This document shows, one piece after another, positions 49,593-59,256 of a DNA stretch of 64,000 nt. Position numbers and translations under genes: made by a program. Every line of letters starts with the position of its first letter. Within the stretch, counting starts at the first letter, position 1. The notes below the pieces were generated by a model. It was given only the letters and a program-made list of their open reading frames with translations. It was not told where the DNA came from and searched no databases. The DNA comes from Pseudogymnoascus destructans (lineage: Eukaryota; Ascomycota; Leotiomycetes; Thelebolales; Thelebolaceae), in contig NW_020167538.1 in NCBI RefSeq assembly GCF_001641265.1, forward strand, positions 682,001 to 746,000, read 5' to 3'.

Positions 49593-51758
49593 CTACACAA
49601 CCACCGGATCCTTCTTAATATCATCCGCAATCTTCTCTGCCAACGCATCTACACACCCGCCATTAGCCAACCAACTTTCCAACACACAGCAAAGAATGAT
49701 ACTCACAAATAGCGCTTACCGGATGCCCCGGCGGCAACAGCGCAAACGAACTCGCATCCACCACCCTCAATCCCCTCACTCCAAACACCCTCGCCTTCCC
49801 ATCCACCACCGCCATCTCATCTTCCTTCTTCCCCATCTTACACGTACACGCCGCATGCCACACCGTATTAAAGCCCGCCCCCACCTCCGCCAATAACTGC
49901 GCATCGGTCTCACCCCCCTTCGTCGCAGGAGGATACACCCTATCCCCCAGCACAACCCCCTTCATCGCCTTCGTTGCAAACAGCTCCCTCAACCGCTTCT
50001 GTGCAGCTATTGCAACAGCACGGTCCGTAGGGTGCGTCAGCCACTGCGGGTCGATCACGGGAGCGTCAGAAGTGTCGTTGGAGCGGATGGAGACGGTGCC
50101 GCGGGAAAGGGGCGCGACGAGAGCGGCGACCACGGTGGCATAGTTGAAGCCGTCAGAGGGGCCGGTGGTGTAATCCACATTATCTCCCATGTAGCCGCCG
50201 ACAGTAAGGTATTCGAGCTCGGGCCAGTCCGCGGGGAAGGAGGCGAGGGCTTTACGGTCGGAGTCTGGGAGGGCGGCGCGGCTGGTGGGTGGAAGCTTCT
50301 CCCATGCTGTGAGAGTCAGTTGGGGTATCAGAATTGATAATGGGGGACGCACCGAAGAAATCCCCACCGGAGTTGGTAAGGATGCCGGATTGCTTTTCGA
50401 GAAGGTCTGTCACGGCTTTCTTCGCGAATCCAGGTCTCGCGAGTGCTGACCCTGTGATAACGTTGACCTTATAGCTGGGGCCGAAGAACACATGGTCCTG
50501 CCATAATCAGTATCTTGCACTTTGCTTCTCCGGGCATGAAAAAACTCACCCACATATTCTGCCCCACGCCTGGCAAGTTCTTCACCAGGGGGATATTGAA
50601 TTTATCCAGCGTTGCCTTTGGCCCAACGCCCGATACCATCAGCAGTTGCGGACTTTGAAACGCACCCGCCGAAAGCACAACCTCATTCTTCGCACTGAGC
50701 TTATACACCTTCCCGCCAGTCTCAACACTCACACCGGTGGCCCTTTTCTGGCTATCAAACAACACTTTTTTCGCCAGGGTATGCGCAAATACAATTAAAT
50801 TATCTCTTCCCAGCGCCGGCGTCAGGAATGCCGTCTCGGAGCTCTCTCGAATCTGTGTGCTTTCATCGATCGTTTCGAGCACGTAGCTCGACCCATTCAG
50901 TGTGCCACTAGCAAATCCGTTCGTGGGACGGATCCCAATCTCTGCAAAGCCTTTCTGCACATAGCTGCTAATGCCCATGGCATAGTTGGAGAAGGTCAGC
51001 GAAACAGGCCCGTTGTTCGGGCCGATGGTCTTGAGATCAACCGCTGCTGTTGCGTTGGCGGCTCGTTTGCCGGCAGGGGGTGGAGTGAAGTGAACGCTCT
51101 TCTGAAGGTATGGCAGGAAAGAGCGCCACGAGTACGATTTGTCGCCCACAAGCGTCGCCCAGAGGTCGAACGACTCGACTGTCCCGCGCTGGTAGGCCAT
51201 ATAGTTCCGAGCCGAGCTGCCCCCCAGACACTTACCTCGCGCATAATGCACAGAGGTGTTGTTAGCACCCTGTTCCAGCATAACATCAGCATATAATTCC
51301 ACTGACGACGTTCCTTTGCACCCAAGTGGCGCACAAGGACGAAAATCCGAAAGACAAACGGATAGCCAAAAGGGGTAACCCACCGTCTGTGGCTCAGTCA
51401 TGAACCCCCAATCAACCAACGGGTTATAATTCGCGGCCGTCTTATCCGAGCCTATGCTCGCAAATAACGGAACCTGGCTCACGTTGCCGTTATCCGTCTC
51501 ATAGAAGCCGCCTGCCTCGACGACAGCGACGGTCCAGTTGGGGTTCTCGCTTAGGCGGCTTGCGAGGGCGAGGCCGGCGGTGCCGCCGCCAATGACCACA
51601 TAGTCGAACGTTTGGGGCCCCGGAACGCCGAAGGAGGAACCGAGAAGGTGGCCTGGTGGTTTGTGGTTTGTGTAGTGTGGAGTGGAGACGGGGGTAGAGA
51701 AGACGGGGAGTATGAGTGGGAGGGAGGAGAGGAGAGTGGTAGTGGTGATATGCTTCAT
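49593..51758 (-). CDS. Secreted FAD-dependent GMC oxidoreductase
   Basis: Five exons, 51758-51384, 51269-50550, 50497-50353, 50306-49707 and 49648-49593, give 631 residues. The N-terminus is a signal peptide (MKHITTTTLLSSLPLILPVF). The FAD ADP-binding fold is DYVVIGGGTAGLALASRLSE, followed by VVEAGGFYE and the GMC signature 1 (YARGKCLGGSSARNYMAYQR). Signature 2 is SAGAFQSPQLLMVSGVGP. The C-terminus has NTVWHAACTCKMG (active-site His) and RVVDASSFALLPPGHPVSAI, joining in the last exon to YALAEKIADDIK. It oxidises an alcohol to an aldehyde with H2O2 or quinone reduction; relatives include glucose oxidase, choline dehydrogenase and aryl-alcohol oxidase. The substrate is unknown. Intron 1 (114 bp) is stop-free and in frame, an annotation trap; introns 2-4 are 52, 46 and 58 bp. 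Confidence 0.92.
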
Positions 51759-53146
51759 TGTTGATGAATGGTGGCGACTCGCCTTGGGTGGGTATTGGAA
51801 AAGGGGCGAACTAACCCAAACGATGAAGGAGAAAGAAAAAGACAATGGGGATAAGAGAATGAAGATGAAGTCAACGAAATCACTTGCTTGATGATCTCTT
51901 CCCCATGACAGCGAAACGCAGGCTCTATGTACTCACTCTCCTCGTCCTACCCCCAACTACTCTCGCATCCCCCCCTAACGTTGTAGACGAGTCAAGCCAA
52001 CACGATGCAAGGCAACCCTCCCTTCCAAGTCGAGGCGCAGTGGCTGCCATCCAATAATCGACGCCATTTACCTCCTCCGTCCCAGTAATCCTCCTCCTCC
52101 TCGCCTCCTCCGGCCCCCATCCTCCAGCCTCAGCCACAGCCCCCATCATGAAACATGCAGATAATCAACATATTCAGCGTGAGCTGGGCAACCCTCGTCT
52201 GCCCCACCCCCAAGCAAGACAGGAACCAGGGGCCAAGCCACCGTGGTTCCCACGCGGCATTTCTCCGATCTGATACGACGTGTCCCAAGATATCGTGGTG
52301 TCCGGATTAGATGCCCCTGAACCTGGGCTGCGGAATGATGCGTAACCTGTAATTCCCGGGTAATCATCCCATCCCGTCCGATGCCATGTGTCCTTGCTGC
52401 CTTGCGCCTAGAACTGAACAAGGGGATTTTTTTCTCGCTTCCTATTTCCAAACAGGAACGAACCCCGTCTTCGCATCGTACAGCGGCTGAGAGACGGGGC
52501 GAAGACGGCTGTGGCTGTGTGACCCGACAACGAGGAGTGGTGCCTACAAACTCATTCCCACCAGCCGTCTCTGTACGACCACCCCACTGCCACGCAGGAG
52601 TCTGCACGACTATACAGAATTGGACACCGTGGACACACAAAAGGAAGGAAATAAGAATTCGAAACAAAATAGAAACACGGTATAACCCACGATATGATGA
52701 CTCGAACCGTCAACGCTGACATTTCGCGCAAACCTGATATCAGCTGAAGAAAGTAGCGACCGACCTCGCGGCTGCTCCTTCCGCCCGCAAACGCAACTTC
52801 CCAGGATCGATAGATGCTACTGCATGCACTTTAGTCCGCATCAGCGCGGTTAAGATCATGGGCGGAGGGCAGATACCAATTTTGGGTTGCGCCGATGATA
52901 AGAACGTGAAGGCACCATGTTTGAGTCCGCGTACTTAACGATATGGACGGGGAAGCTGGGGCTGAGAGGAGAGGGAGGATGGGTGGGATGTAGCTGACGA
53001 GTAGGGAGTTTGAGATCTTGGGGGTAATTCTCGCGTCCTGGCAACTGTGCTGCGAAGCTGGTGGTCGGTTCATTTGTTGTTTCTGGGGGATGCAAACGGT
53101 AACATCGTCTGTCCACACGTCTCGTCACTAAAGCATTCTTCGTCAA
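51759..53146. other. Intergenic region upstream of the GMC gene
   Basis: About 1.4 kb. One strand is open at 52667-52146 (minus) and 53182-52856 (minus), but neither shows domain character and the composition is mixed. No supported gene. Confidence 0.35.
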
Positions 53147-53306
53147 GATGGCTGAATCAGAACAACCACAAGAGAAACCCACGTTCGGTATCCATTTTCT
53201 TATGAAGGTAAATAATGCTCAAGCAAAAAAACCGCAGGTTACAGTGAAATTGAAACCCAAATCCCCTGCGTCTACCTGAATAGATTACAATGCTACTTCG
53301 TGGAGA

Positions 53307-53610
53307 CTATTGGACTATTGTCATCGCTCCCTCCTGCTCTGCTTGCTCCAACCTTGACATATCCGCTGATGAAATGATTTCCTTCACGGCTTGTTGGCAA
53401 CGTGGACAAGCTCGCAGAAATGGGACGCGCTCACGGAACGTTGGGTCCAAGGACAATCTTCCATTAACTGGTATAACCCCGAGGCGAGTAAGACGCAATA
53501 TTTCGTCTCCATTATGCTCGCTAGGTTATATTATATTAGCATATGTAAGGCTAGCCTTTTAAATTTGTGGACTCACTTTGTCACTAACCGCCGAAAACCG
53601 TCTCGTTCTC
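53307..53610 (-). pseudogene. 3' end of an unrecognised host gene truncated by a retroelement
   Basis: The minus strand ending at 53307 encodes RLTRLGVIPVNGRLSLDPTF, then VPFLRACPRCQQAVKEIIS and SRLEQAEQEGAMTIVQ, with a CxxC pair. An intron of about 56 bp (GTGAGT near 53572 to CCTAG near 53521, with a GCTAATAT branch) links it to an upstream exon piece ending GFRRLVT. Beyond about 53,620 the sequence becomes chromodomain retroelement, so earlier exons are missing from this locus. The protein family is not recognised. The exon/intron structure and coherent translation argue that it was a real gene. Confidence 0.45.
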
Positions 53611-53634
53611 CTTTACTGGGCGATTCGAAGGTTG

Positions 53635-53823
53635 TTGGAAGTAGAAGCGGTCCTAGACCACAGAACAAAAGGCACAGGAAGCAGGGAAGAATACCTAATT
53701 AGATGGGCTGACTACACAGCTGCAGACGACCAGTGGGTGCCAAAACATGATGTAGGATTACCGTTAATTGCGGCATATCACAGGAAGCATGCGCAAGAAA
53801 ACAAGGATAGGACAACGGAGTAG
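53635..53823 (+). mobile_element. Chromodomain end of a Ty3/gypsy polyprotein
   Basis: LEVEAVLDHRTKGTGSREEY is followed by LIRWADYTAADDQWVPKHDV, the chromodomain found at the C-terminus of chromovirus-type gypsy integrases (here conserved W...W/Y and the acidic exit). It is preceded by host sequence, so only the 3' end of the polyprotein is present. The frame stops at 53821-53823, 8 bp from the end of a convergent gag-like gene. Confidence 0.75.
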
Positions 53824-53831
53824 TATTAGTC

Positions 53832-54979
53832 CTATAGGCGACGGAAACAATCAAAAAAGTCGGACTCCGACGAAGAGCCTTGGCCATCAGACAAGGACGA
53901 TGACGAGGAGTGGACCGAAGGAGGCCCTAGGGGCGTAGGTGGTAGGGCGTTGTACCTCCACTTGCTGGGCTTTACAAGCTGGCGCTCTAAGAGAGCACGC
54001 TCTAGATCAACGGGCGAGGGCGTGACGGAAGGAGCAGACATCACTTGGTGCGGGGCTCCAACTGCCTATGGGGTTAGCCAACACCTAAGAAGAAGGGAAG
54101 CCGCAGACCTACAAGGAACTTCATGGAGTTGGCGTAGGCTTCGAGCCCAGACTAGTGGGCATTAAGGACTGCGTTAACGGAGGCGTAGAACACCTAAGCC
54201 TACTAAGGGTCGTCTATATTGCGTACGGCGACCCTAGAGGGACCCTTATCCTTAGAGGAAGGTCTAGCGACTCCTCTACCCTTAGCTAGTCTAGAAACAC
54301 CCTTGCCCTTAGGGGTAGGGGCCTCCTAGGCTTAGAAGGCGTTAGAGTATATGCGCTAGGCCTCGTGGAGGACAGCAAGGGCCTAGGAGGTGGTGCTAGA
54401 GTCGGCCTTAAGCCTAGCATCGTTGTCATCAGCCTAGCTATCTAAGAAAGCGTTAGTAGCAAGCTAGAGGGCCTCTAGTTCGACACTGAATTAGGTATTA
54501 GCCTACCTACTGTTAGTACAACTAGGCGAAGAGGGAAGAAGGAGACGCCCTACCTAGATGCATTAGTGGTTGCCCTAAAGGCAATCACCGCACTTCCCTA
54601 TATCAGGGTCTAACACATCTGTCTAGGGGTTGAAATAGGTATGAGCGCACTTCACATAGCAAGGGTGAGGGCTAGCGCAAAGGCACCCTATAGATTTAGG
54701 GACCACGTAGTAGGCGGCAACCTTCTACCTAAGCATGGTGTGCATCTCCTTAGGAACGTTGTTAGAAAATCTAGGGTTGTCTAGTTCCTCTAGGCCATCC
54801 TTAACAGTAGGCGAATGGTAGGGTCGAACGGTACGTGGACGTTAGGACGACATAGACCTAGAAGGAGTAGGCGTAACTAGTGCCTTGGACCTAGGGGAGC
54901 CTAACATCTAGGCTGCCGTTCTCTTATAAGGGGTGGCTATAGGAACAGGAACCGTAGGGACCTTCTTACAAGGCATCAT
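53832..54979 (-). pseudogene. Gag-like accessory gene, spliced, with 19 internal stops all at apparent Gln codons
   Basis: From ATG 54979 (or 54976) one minus-strand frame runs 289 codons to 54113. After a 47-bp intron (54112-54066; GTAGGT, GGCTAAC branch, CATAG) it continues 78 codons to 53832 without any frameshift. Exon 1 contains 19 in-frame stops, 15 TAG and 4 TAA but no TGA, and not one CAG or CAA codon. Exon 2 has no stop and keeps CAA, CAG and CAA. The translation between stops is coherent: KVPTVPVPIATPYKR; a Cys-rich stretch GCLCASPHPCYVKCAHTYF then KCGDC; helical Ala-rich text (ADDNDARLKADSSTTS); a Ser-rich acidic tail (SSSSSLSDGQGSSSESDFFD). I do not recognise a named family; the placement suggests a retroelement-borne gene. 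Confidence 0.7.
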
Positions 54980-55336
54980 AATGGAGTTGGAATGGGAAGA
55001 TCTATTACTGTTAATAAGCCTCTATAAGCTAGAGGAAAGGGGAACAAAATACCTTAAAGGTTGGATGATTAAGCTTTGAAAGTTAGGGTGGAATGAGGTG
55101 GTGAAGCGAAGTGGTGAGGTGAAGGTTTTAGGAAGAAGGTTAAGGGGTAGGAGGTAGGAATAGGGGGGCCCTAAAACAAGGAGTGGCTATGGCAACTAAC
55201 GACAATAAGGGAGTCATAAGACCACCTAGTTTAGAGCGTGCCTGGACAACCCCCCCCTACACAGAGCAAACAGCCTAAACAATTACATAAAGCCTATGAT
55301 CTGGAAATCAGCCTCTCTGCTCAGAATTACGGGCAA
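54980..55336. other. Upstream flank of the gag-like pseudogene
   Basis: Presumed promoter/leader of the minus-strand pseudogene. From 54,990 to about 55,235 CAG and CTG are virtually absent while TAG and CTA are frequent; beyond about 55,240 CAG and CTG become normal again. No gene is seen. Confidence 0.45.
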
Positions 55337-56276
55337 TTCCCCTAATGTATGGACACAGGGCACCCAGCTCACAGTAATAGCATATGAGAGTGCGAGTCGG
55401 AGGCTAAACGGATGCTATCCTATAGGTCTACTACGAAGGATACGAAAAAGATGATGGGGAACCCCGTCAGTCGATTTTCTCAAGTATCCGAAACCCATCC
55501 GACTCGGTTCCGACTCGGTTAGGCCACCCAAATGATCACACGTGACCCCGCGGCTACCTGGAGTCTACTCCCTAGAATGAGAGACGAGAAGGCATCCTTA
55601 CACCTAAAGGGGGAGGTAATTGTAAGGAAGGCTATCACGTGCTACTGTTACGATATCAAGTGCGCCTTGCAGCTCGAGTGGGGGTTCAGGGGTGTGGGGA
55701 GCTTTCCGGGGTTGGAGTGAAGTTTTCAGTTGTGGAGTGAATTCTCAGAACTGGTCTCGCTAAAGAGAATTCACTCCACAATAGCTGTATATAGATCGAG
55801 CCACTGCTCGAGTGCTCCTCTTCTCTTTCCTTTCTTCTCTAGATTGAGTTTAATTCATAATACCCAACTGGCGCCCTATGCCTTGGTGAACCGTGACAGC
55901 TACCACGTAAGGCCTGTAAGGATGCCTCCTTACCTAGATACTCGAAGAACCTGTCTCAGAACTGTTACGGTCACTACAAGCATGAAATCCGACTCGGTGT
56001 GGTTTCGAACCAGTAGAAGCCAGTTACACTATAGTGGGGGACGGTAAGGGTGTAGGGTTCAGGGTCGATGCTGACCTGTTGCGGTGGAAGGATCAGGGCT
56101 AGGGTTGGGATAACCGAGTCGGGCCCGTTTCGGGTACTCAAGGAAACAGACTCAGCGGGGTTCCCCCTTCATCTTTTTTGTATCCTTCGTAGTAGACCTA
56201 TAGGATAGCATCCGTTTAGCCTCCGACTCGCACTCTCATATGCTATTACTGTGAGCTGGGTGCCCTGTGTCCTTAC
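55337..56276. mobile_element. Inverted-repeat element of about 940 bp
   Basis: The left arm (about 55337-55465), beginning TGTATGGACACAGGGCACCC, is the reverse complement of the right arm (about 56148-56276, whose complement begins TGTAAGGACACAGGGCACCC). About 120 bp are paired with few differences. The interior shows no transposase, only an LTR-like hairpin unit (55731-55866) and a region of Pol III-like boxes. It sits directly before a gypsy RT fragment. It could be a non-autonomous TIR element or two LTR ends in opposite orientation; no clean target duplication was found. Confidence 0.65.
55731..55866 (+). repeat. LTR-like unit with terminal hairpin and possible primer-binding site
   Basis: Begins with a perfect 16-bp stem (TGTGGAGTGAATTCTC 55731-55746 with 55765-55780), followed by a TATA-like TGTATATAGAT, a CT-rich stretch and an end in ATACCCA. 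The next bases, ACTGGCGCCC, look like a retroelement primer-binding site (TGGCGCC). The layout TG...CA plus TGGCGCC suggests a short LTR, but no second copy was found in the window. Confidence 0.4.
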
Positions 56277-56277
56277 A

Positions 56278-56430
56278 GGAGATGAGTGGAAAACAGCATT
56301 CTGCACCTGCTATGGTTTATTCAAGTATCAAGTTATGCCCTTTGGACTAACAAATGCACTAGCATCCATGCAAAGGCTCATGAATGAAGCCCTTTATGAA
56401 TACACACATTTTTAGAATATATATGAAGTT
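56278..56430 (+). mobile_element. Ty3/gypsy reverse transcriptase fragment
   Basis: Plus-strand frame GDEWKTAFCTCYGLFKYQVM then PFGLTNALASMQRLMNEALY, the RT 'PFGL.NA' block. A TAG stop follows (EYTHF, stop, NIYE) where a Gln is usual in the family. Neither the YLDD nor earlier RT blocks are attached. Confidence 0.75.
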
Positions 56431-56606
56431 GTTGTTGAGTTATTATCTGTAAATTTCTCAATTTTAGGTGGGAAGTTCAGTGATCACTTCGCCTAGGTGA
56501 TCGCTTCGCCTGTGAAATACGTTAGCTATATTCATTAAAGAGCAAGCATGTAGAGCTAATTACAGACTGCTTTGCTCTCTTTATTACAGCTTTCTTACCT
56601 CTTTAA

Positions 56607-56880
56607 CATTATGCAAGTAGATAATGGCAAAGGGGCTCTACTTATATTACTACAGAAGTATGAAATTCAAGTAGTAAATGGAGCACCACAGTCACCATAG
56701 ACGCAAGGCCTAGTTAAGCAGGCAAATGGAGTTGTTAAGAATAAGCTACGAGCATGGAAAATGGATCATGGGTCTACAGAGTGGAAAGATGGGCTACTTA
56801 AGGTTACGCTTGCAATAAACACTCAAATCCACTCTACTATTAGGTGCACACCAGCTGAGATACTGTTCCGAGACAGGAGC
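56607..56880 (+). mobile_element. Retroelement integrase core fragment
   Basis: Frame reading DNGKGALLILLQKYEIQVV, NGAPQSP, stop (TAG, where Gln is expected), TQGLVKQANGVVKNKLRAWK and NTQIHSTIRCTPAEILFRD, the D-N-G and GxxEQ/N-type integrase catalytic block. It breaks off exactly where the perfect palindrome begins. Confidence 0.75.
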
Positions 56881-57159
56881 TCTTCCTGATATTACCAATC
56901 TCTATCAACAAGTACAACAAGCTGGGAATGTACACGACTCTATAAATCCAGTCGATGAGGATATACAATAGTTAGAGGGGTGGGAGGATTTTCAGGGGGG
57001 GGATGCTATTCTTGAGGATATCCTCAAGAATAGCATCCCCCCCCTGAAAATCCTCCCACCCCTCTAACTATTGTATATCCTCATCGACTGGATTTATAGA
57101 GTCGTGTACATTCCCAGCTTGTTGTACTTGTTGATAGAGATTGGTAATATCAGGAAGAG
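56880..57159. repeat. Perfect 280-bp palindrome, 140-bp arms, no spacer
   Basis: Every base of 56880-57019 is complementary to 57159-57020; the centre is GGAT/ATCC at 57019/57020, including matched runs of 8 G and 8 C. The right arm is the 3' coding end of the Tc5-like transposase (DITNLYQQVQQAGNVHDSIN on the minus strand). The left arm is its inverted duplicate and abuts the integrase fragment. Confidence 0.97.
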
Positions 57160-58309
57160 GTTGTGAGGGTAGTTGAACTGGCTTTTGAACAATCGTACTC
57201 TTTCGAAAACAGTTATAGATTGTCGAGTTTGTAAGGTCGTGATTCCAGGATCGAAGAAGCTATCGAATAGCAAGTCGTATATTCATCGTTTGGACAGGAT
57301 CTTCATTCCTTTCAAAAGTGTCAAGGATGTAAAGGAGCCATTGTCGACGGTAATGAGCTTTGACAGAGGCAATGATACCTTGATCTAGGGCTTGAAATCG
57401 ACTTGTTGCATTTGGAGGAAGCCAGATAACTCGGATATTCGCAGGGGGTGGTGTCGATTCGAGGGCCTTGATATGTGCTGAAAAGTTGTCCATGGTGAGA
57501 AGAACCTCCCGTGTTGTACCAATACGAGCATAAAAAGCCCTTAACCATTCTGCCATAATAAACTGATTCATCCAAGCCTTCTTATTCCACCTCCAAACCC
57601 CTCCCATTGCTATGACGTCGATGTTTCGTAAAGCTCGAGGCGTTTTCGCCTTGCCAATAAACCAAGGAGGACATCGATCAGTACCAGCAGCGTTACAACA
57701 GAATACGACAGACATCCTTGCCTTGTCCATCTTCCTTCCTACTTGAGCCTCCATTGTAGAAAGCCCACGAGATGGCATCATCTTCCAGTATAAACCCGTC
57801 TCATCCATGTTATAAATGTTGTCCTTTAAATACTCCCCAGCCACATCCAAATAGCCCTCATCTCGTCCTCTGCTGTCTCACTGACTGATGCCCCTTCTCC
57901 TTGCCTCTTTCTATTCCGGATGTTGTGACGTAGTCGAAATTTCTGTATCCAAGCAATGCTAAACTCTGGCGAAGGCTTCCCTTGATATTGTGGTAGTTGT
58001 GACCAAATTCACTTTGCCTTCTCTTGTAAGATCTCCGCAGTTGTAAAACCTCCTTTTGAATCGATTCGTTCTTGCCACTCAAAAAGAATAGCCTCAATAT
58101 CTGGCCAAGCCACTTCCCGTCGACGTATATTCATATCGTTCCTCTTCCCTATTGTTGGTGTATTAATCGGATCATCAAGGTTGATAAATCGGCTGCTAAG
58201 GGATTCCGATGTCATACTGACATTCGTTGCACTCAGTTTGCTATCAAACTCAAGAGCAAACTTGGAAATCTCCTCCTCAAACCTACAAGTCACTATACAT
58301 ATTTTGGCT
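57020..58309 (-). pseudogene. Decayed Tc5-like pogo transposase element
   Basis: Minus strand, from an end at 58309 next to TA (58310-58311): SLSSRFINLDDPINTP, REVAWPDIEAILFEWQERID and TTAEILQEKAK, then a stop, then IWSQLPQYQGKPSPEFSIAW (CENP-B type HTH). A frame change near 57,853 leads to the DDE domain: LKDNIYNMDETGLYWKMMPS (first Asp), GKAKTPRALRNIDVIAMGGV, EVLLTMDNFSAHIKALES (second Asp) and SRFQALDQGIIASVKAHYRR (third Asp). A TAG follows LAIR, and the tail continues into the palindrome. The element end reads AGCCAAAATATGTATAGTGA inward from 58309. The opposite terminus was not found. Non-functional as it stands. Confidence 0.82.
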
Positions 58310-58339
58310 TATCACACCAACAACAAGAGCAATAATACT

Positions 58340-58640
58340 CAACGATTGCTACAACCATCTATGATTCATTACACGTCATCGCTCCTTAGTTACTGGGCCG
58401 ATATTACCACATAGCATATCTCTACAACTCTCTATGATTCATTACATGACATCACTCATACTACCACATGACATATCTCTACCAACTAGAGGCCTAGGAG
58501 CATGAACGATAGCTCTAAAAGCTCCTACAAACCTCTATGATTCATTACATGTCATCGCTCTTTAGTTACCACCAAGATTGGTTAAGTTATGACATAATTT
58601 GTCTATGACATAATTTGTCTATGACATAATTTGTCTATAG
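58340..58640. repeat. Dispersed and tandem direct repeats
   Basis: CTATGATTCATTACATGTCA-type words occur three times (about 58361, 58434 and 58537), the first and third followed by TCGCTC and TTAGTTAC. At 58588-58635 a perfect 16-bp unit, TATGACATAATTTGTC, is repeated three times. Confidence 0.85.
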
Positions 58641-59256
58641 GGGTACTCTGACCTTGGACCTCCTTTTACTTCCTATAGGCTACGAACCTAAGAGCTGGTT
58701 CTATGGGATTCTCTTACGTCGACTACAGTTACCAAGCCTGGTAAGTCATGGAAAGTCTTGGAAAATGAGAGAACTACACTCCTTTAGCATAAATAGGATT
58801 GCCCTTTCCTTAAGAAAGGGCAAGCAGACAATACAGTAAATCGACTATCACATACTTCCACGTCTTTTCCAAGCTTCCAAGCATTCATCTTGTTACTCCT
58901 TGTTTCTGAAAAGTCAGTGAGGTGTTAACCTCTGACTTACCCCTGAGTTCCCAGACTCAACATTTGTTGCAACTTGTCTGAACCACTTCACTACATCACA
59001 CACCTGATTGCTGCGTTGTGGAATAGTCTAAGCTACAACCCTTTGGCTCTGTTTTCTAAGACAGTGTGTTGTCTTAGTAAATTCATCCCTTCCTTGGGTG
59101 GCTAGATTCTCACATCTAGTGCACCCACCATTACAATTCTCACATCTGGTGCACCCACCATTACAGGGGGCAACTTGGTCTTGAGGGATAAGTTTACCCC
59201 TAAGTCCTCTGTAGTATGAGGGTTGCTTAAAGATGCTGCTATAAGATTTGTAGAGT
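58641..59256. other. Retroelement debris with a 30-bp duplication
   Basis: No intact gene. ATTCTCACATCTAGTGCACC... (30 bp, 59106-59135) is repeated once at 59136-59165 with a single change. On the minus strand the adjacent sequence reads as cysteine-containing, apparently polyprotein-derived, text (GGCTRCEN twice). Confidence 0.5.

Noticed and set aside
52146..52667. 173-codon minus-strand frame upstream of the GMC gene
   Set aside because: No motif, irregular composition and no splice-linked partners; treated as chance.
52680..52760. GGTTCGAGTC box on the minus strand suggesting a tRNA
   Set aside because: No A-box at the right distance and no cloverleaf.
53148..53279. 44-codon plus-strand frame MAESEQPQEKPTFGIHFLMK...
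   Set aside because: A good-looking start and a GTAAAT that might be a donor, but no second exon could be joined and the region ends in a truncated locus; too weak to call.
54113..54979. Stop-codon reassignment (UAR read as glutamine) as the main explanation for the gag-like gene
   Set aside because: All neighbouring nuclear genes use TAA and TAG as normal terminators, exon 2 of the same gene uses CAA/CAG, and the non-coding flank shows the same lack of CAG/CTG. RIP-like mutation is simpler; the alternative is kept only as something to exclude.
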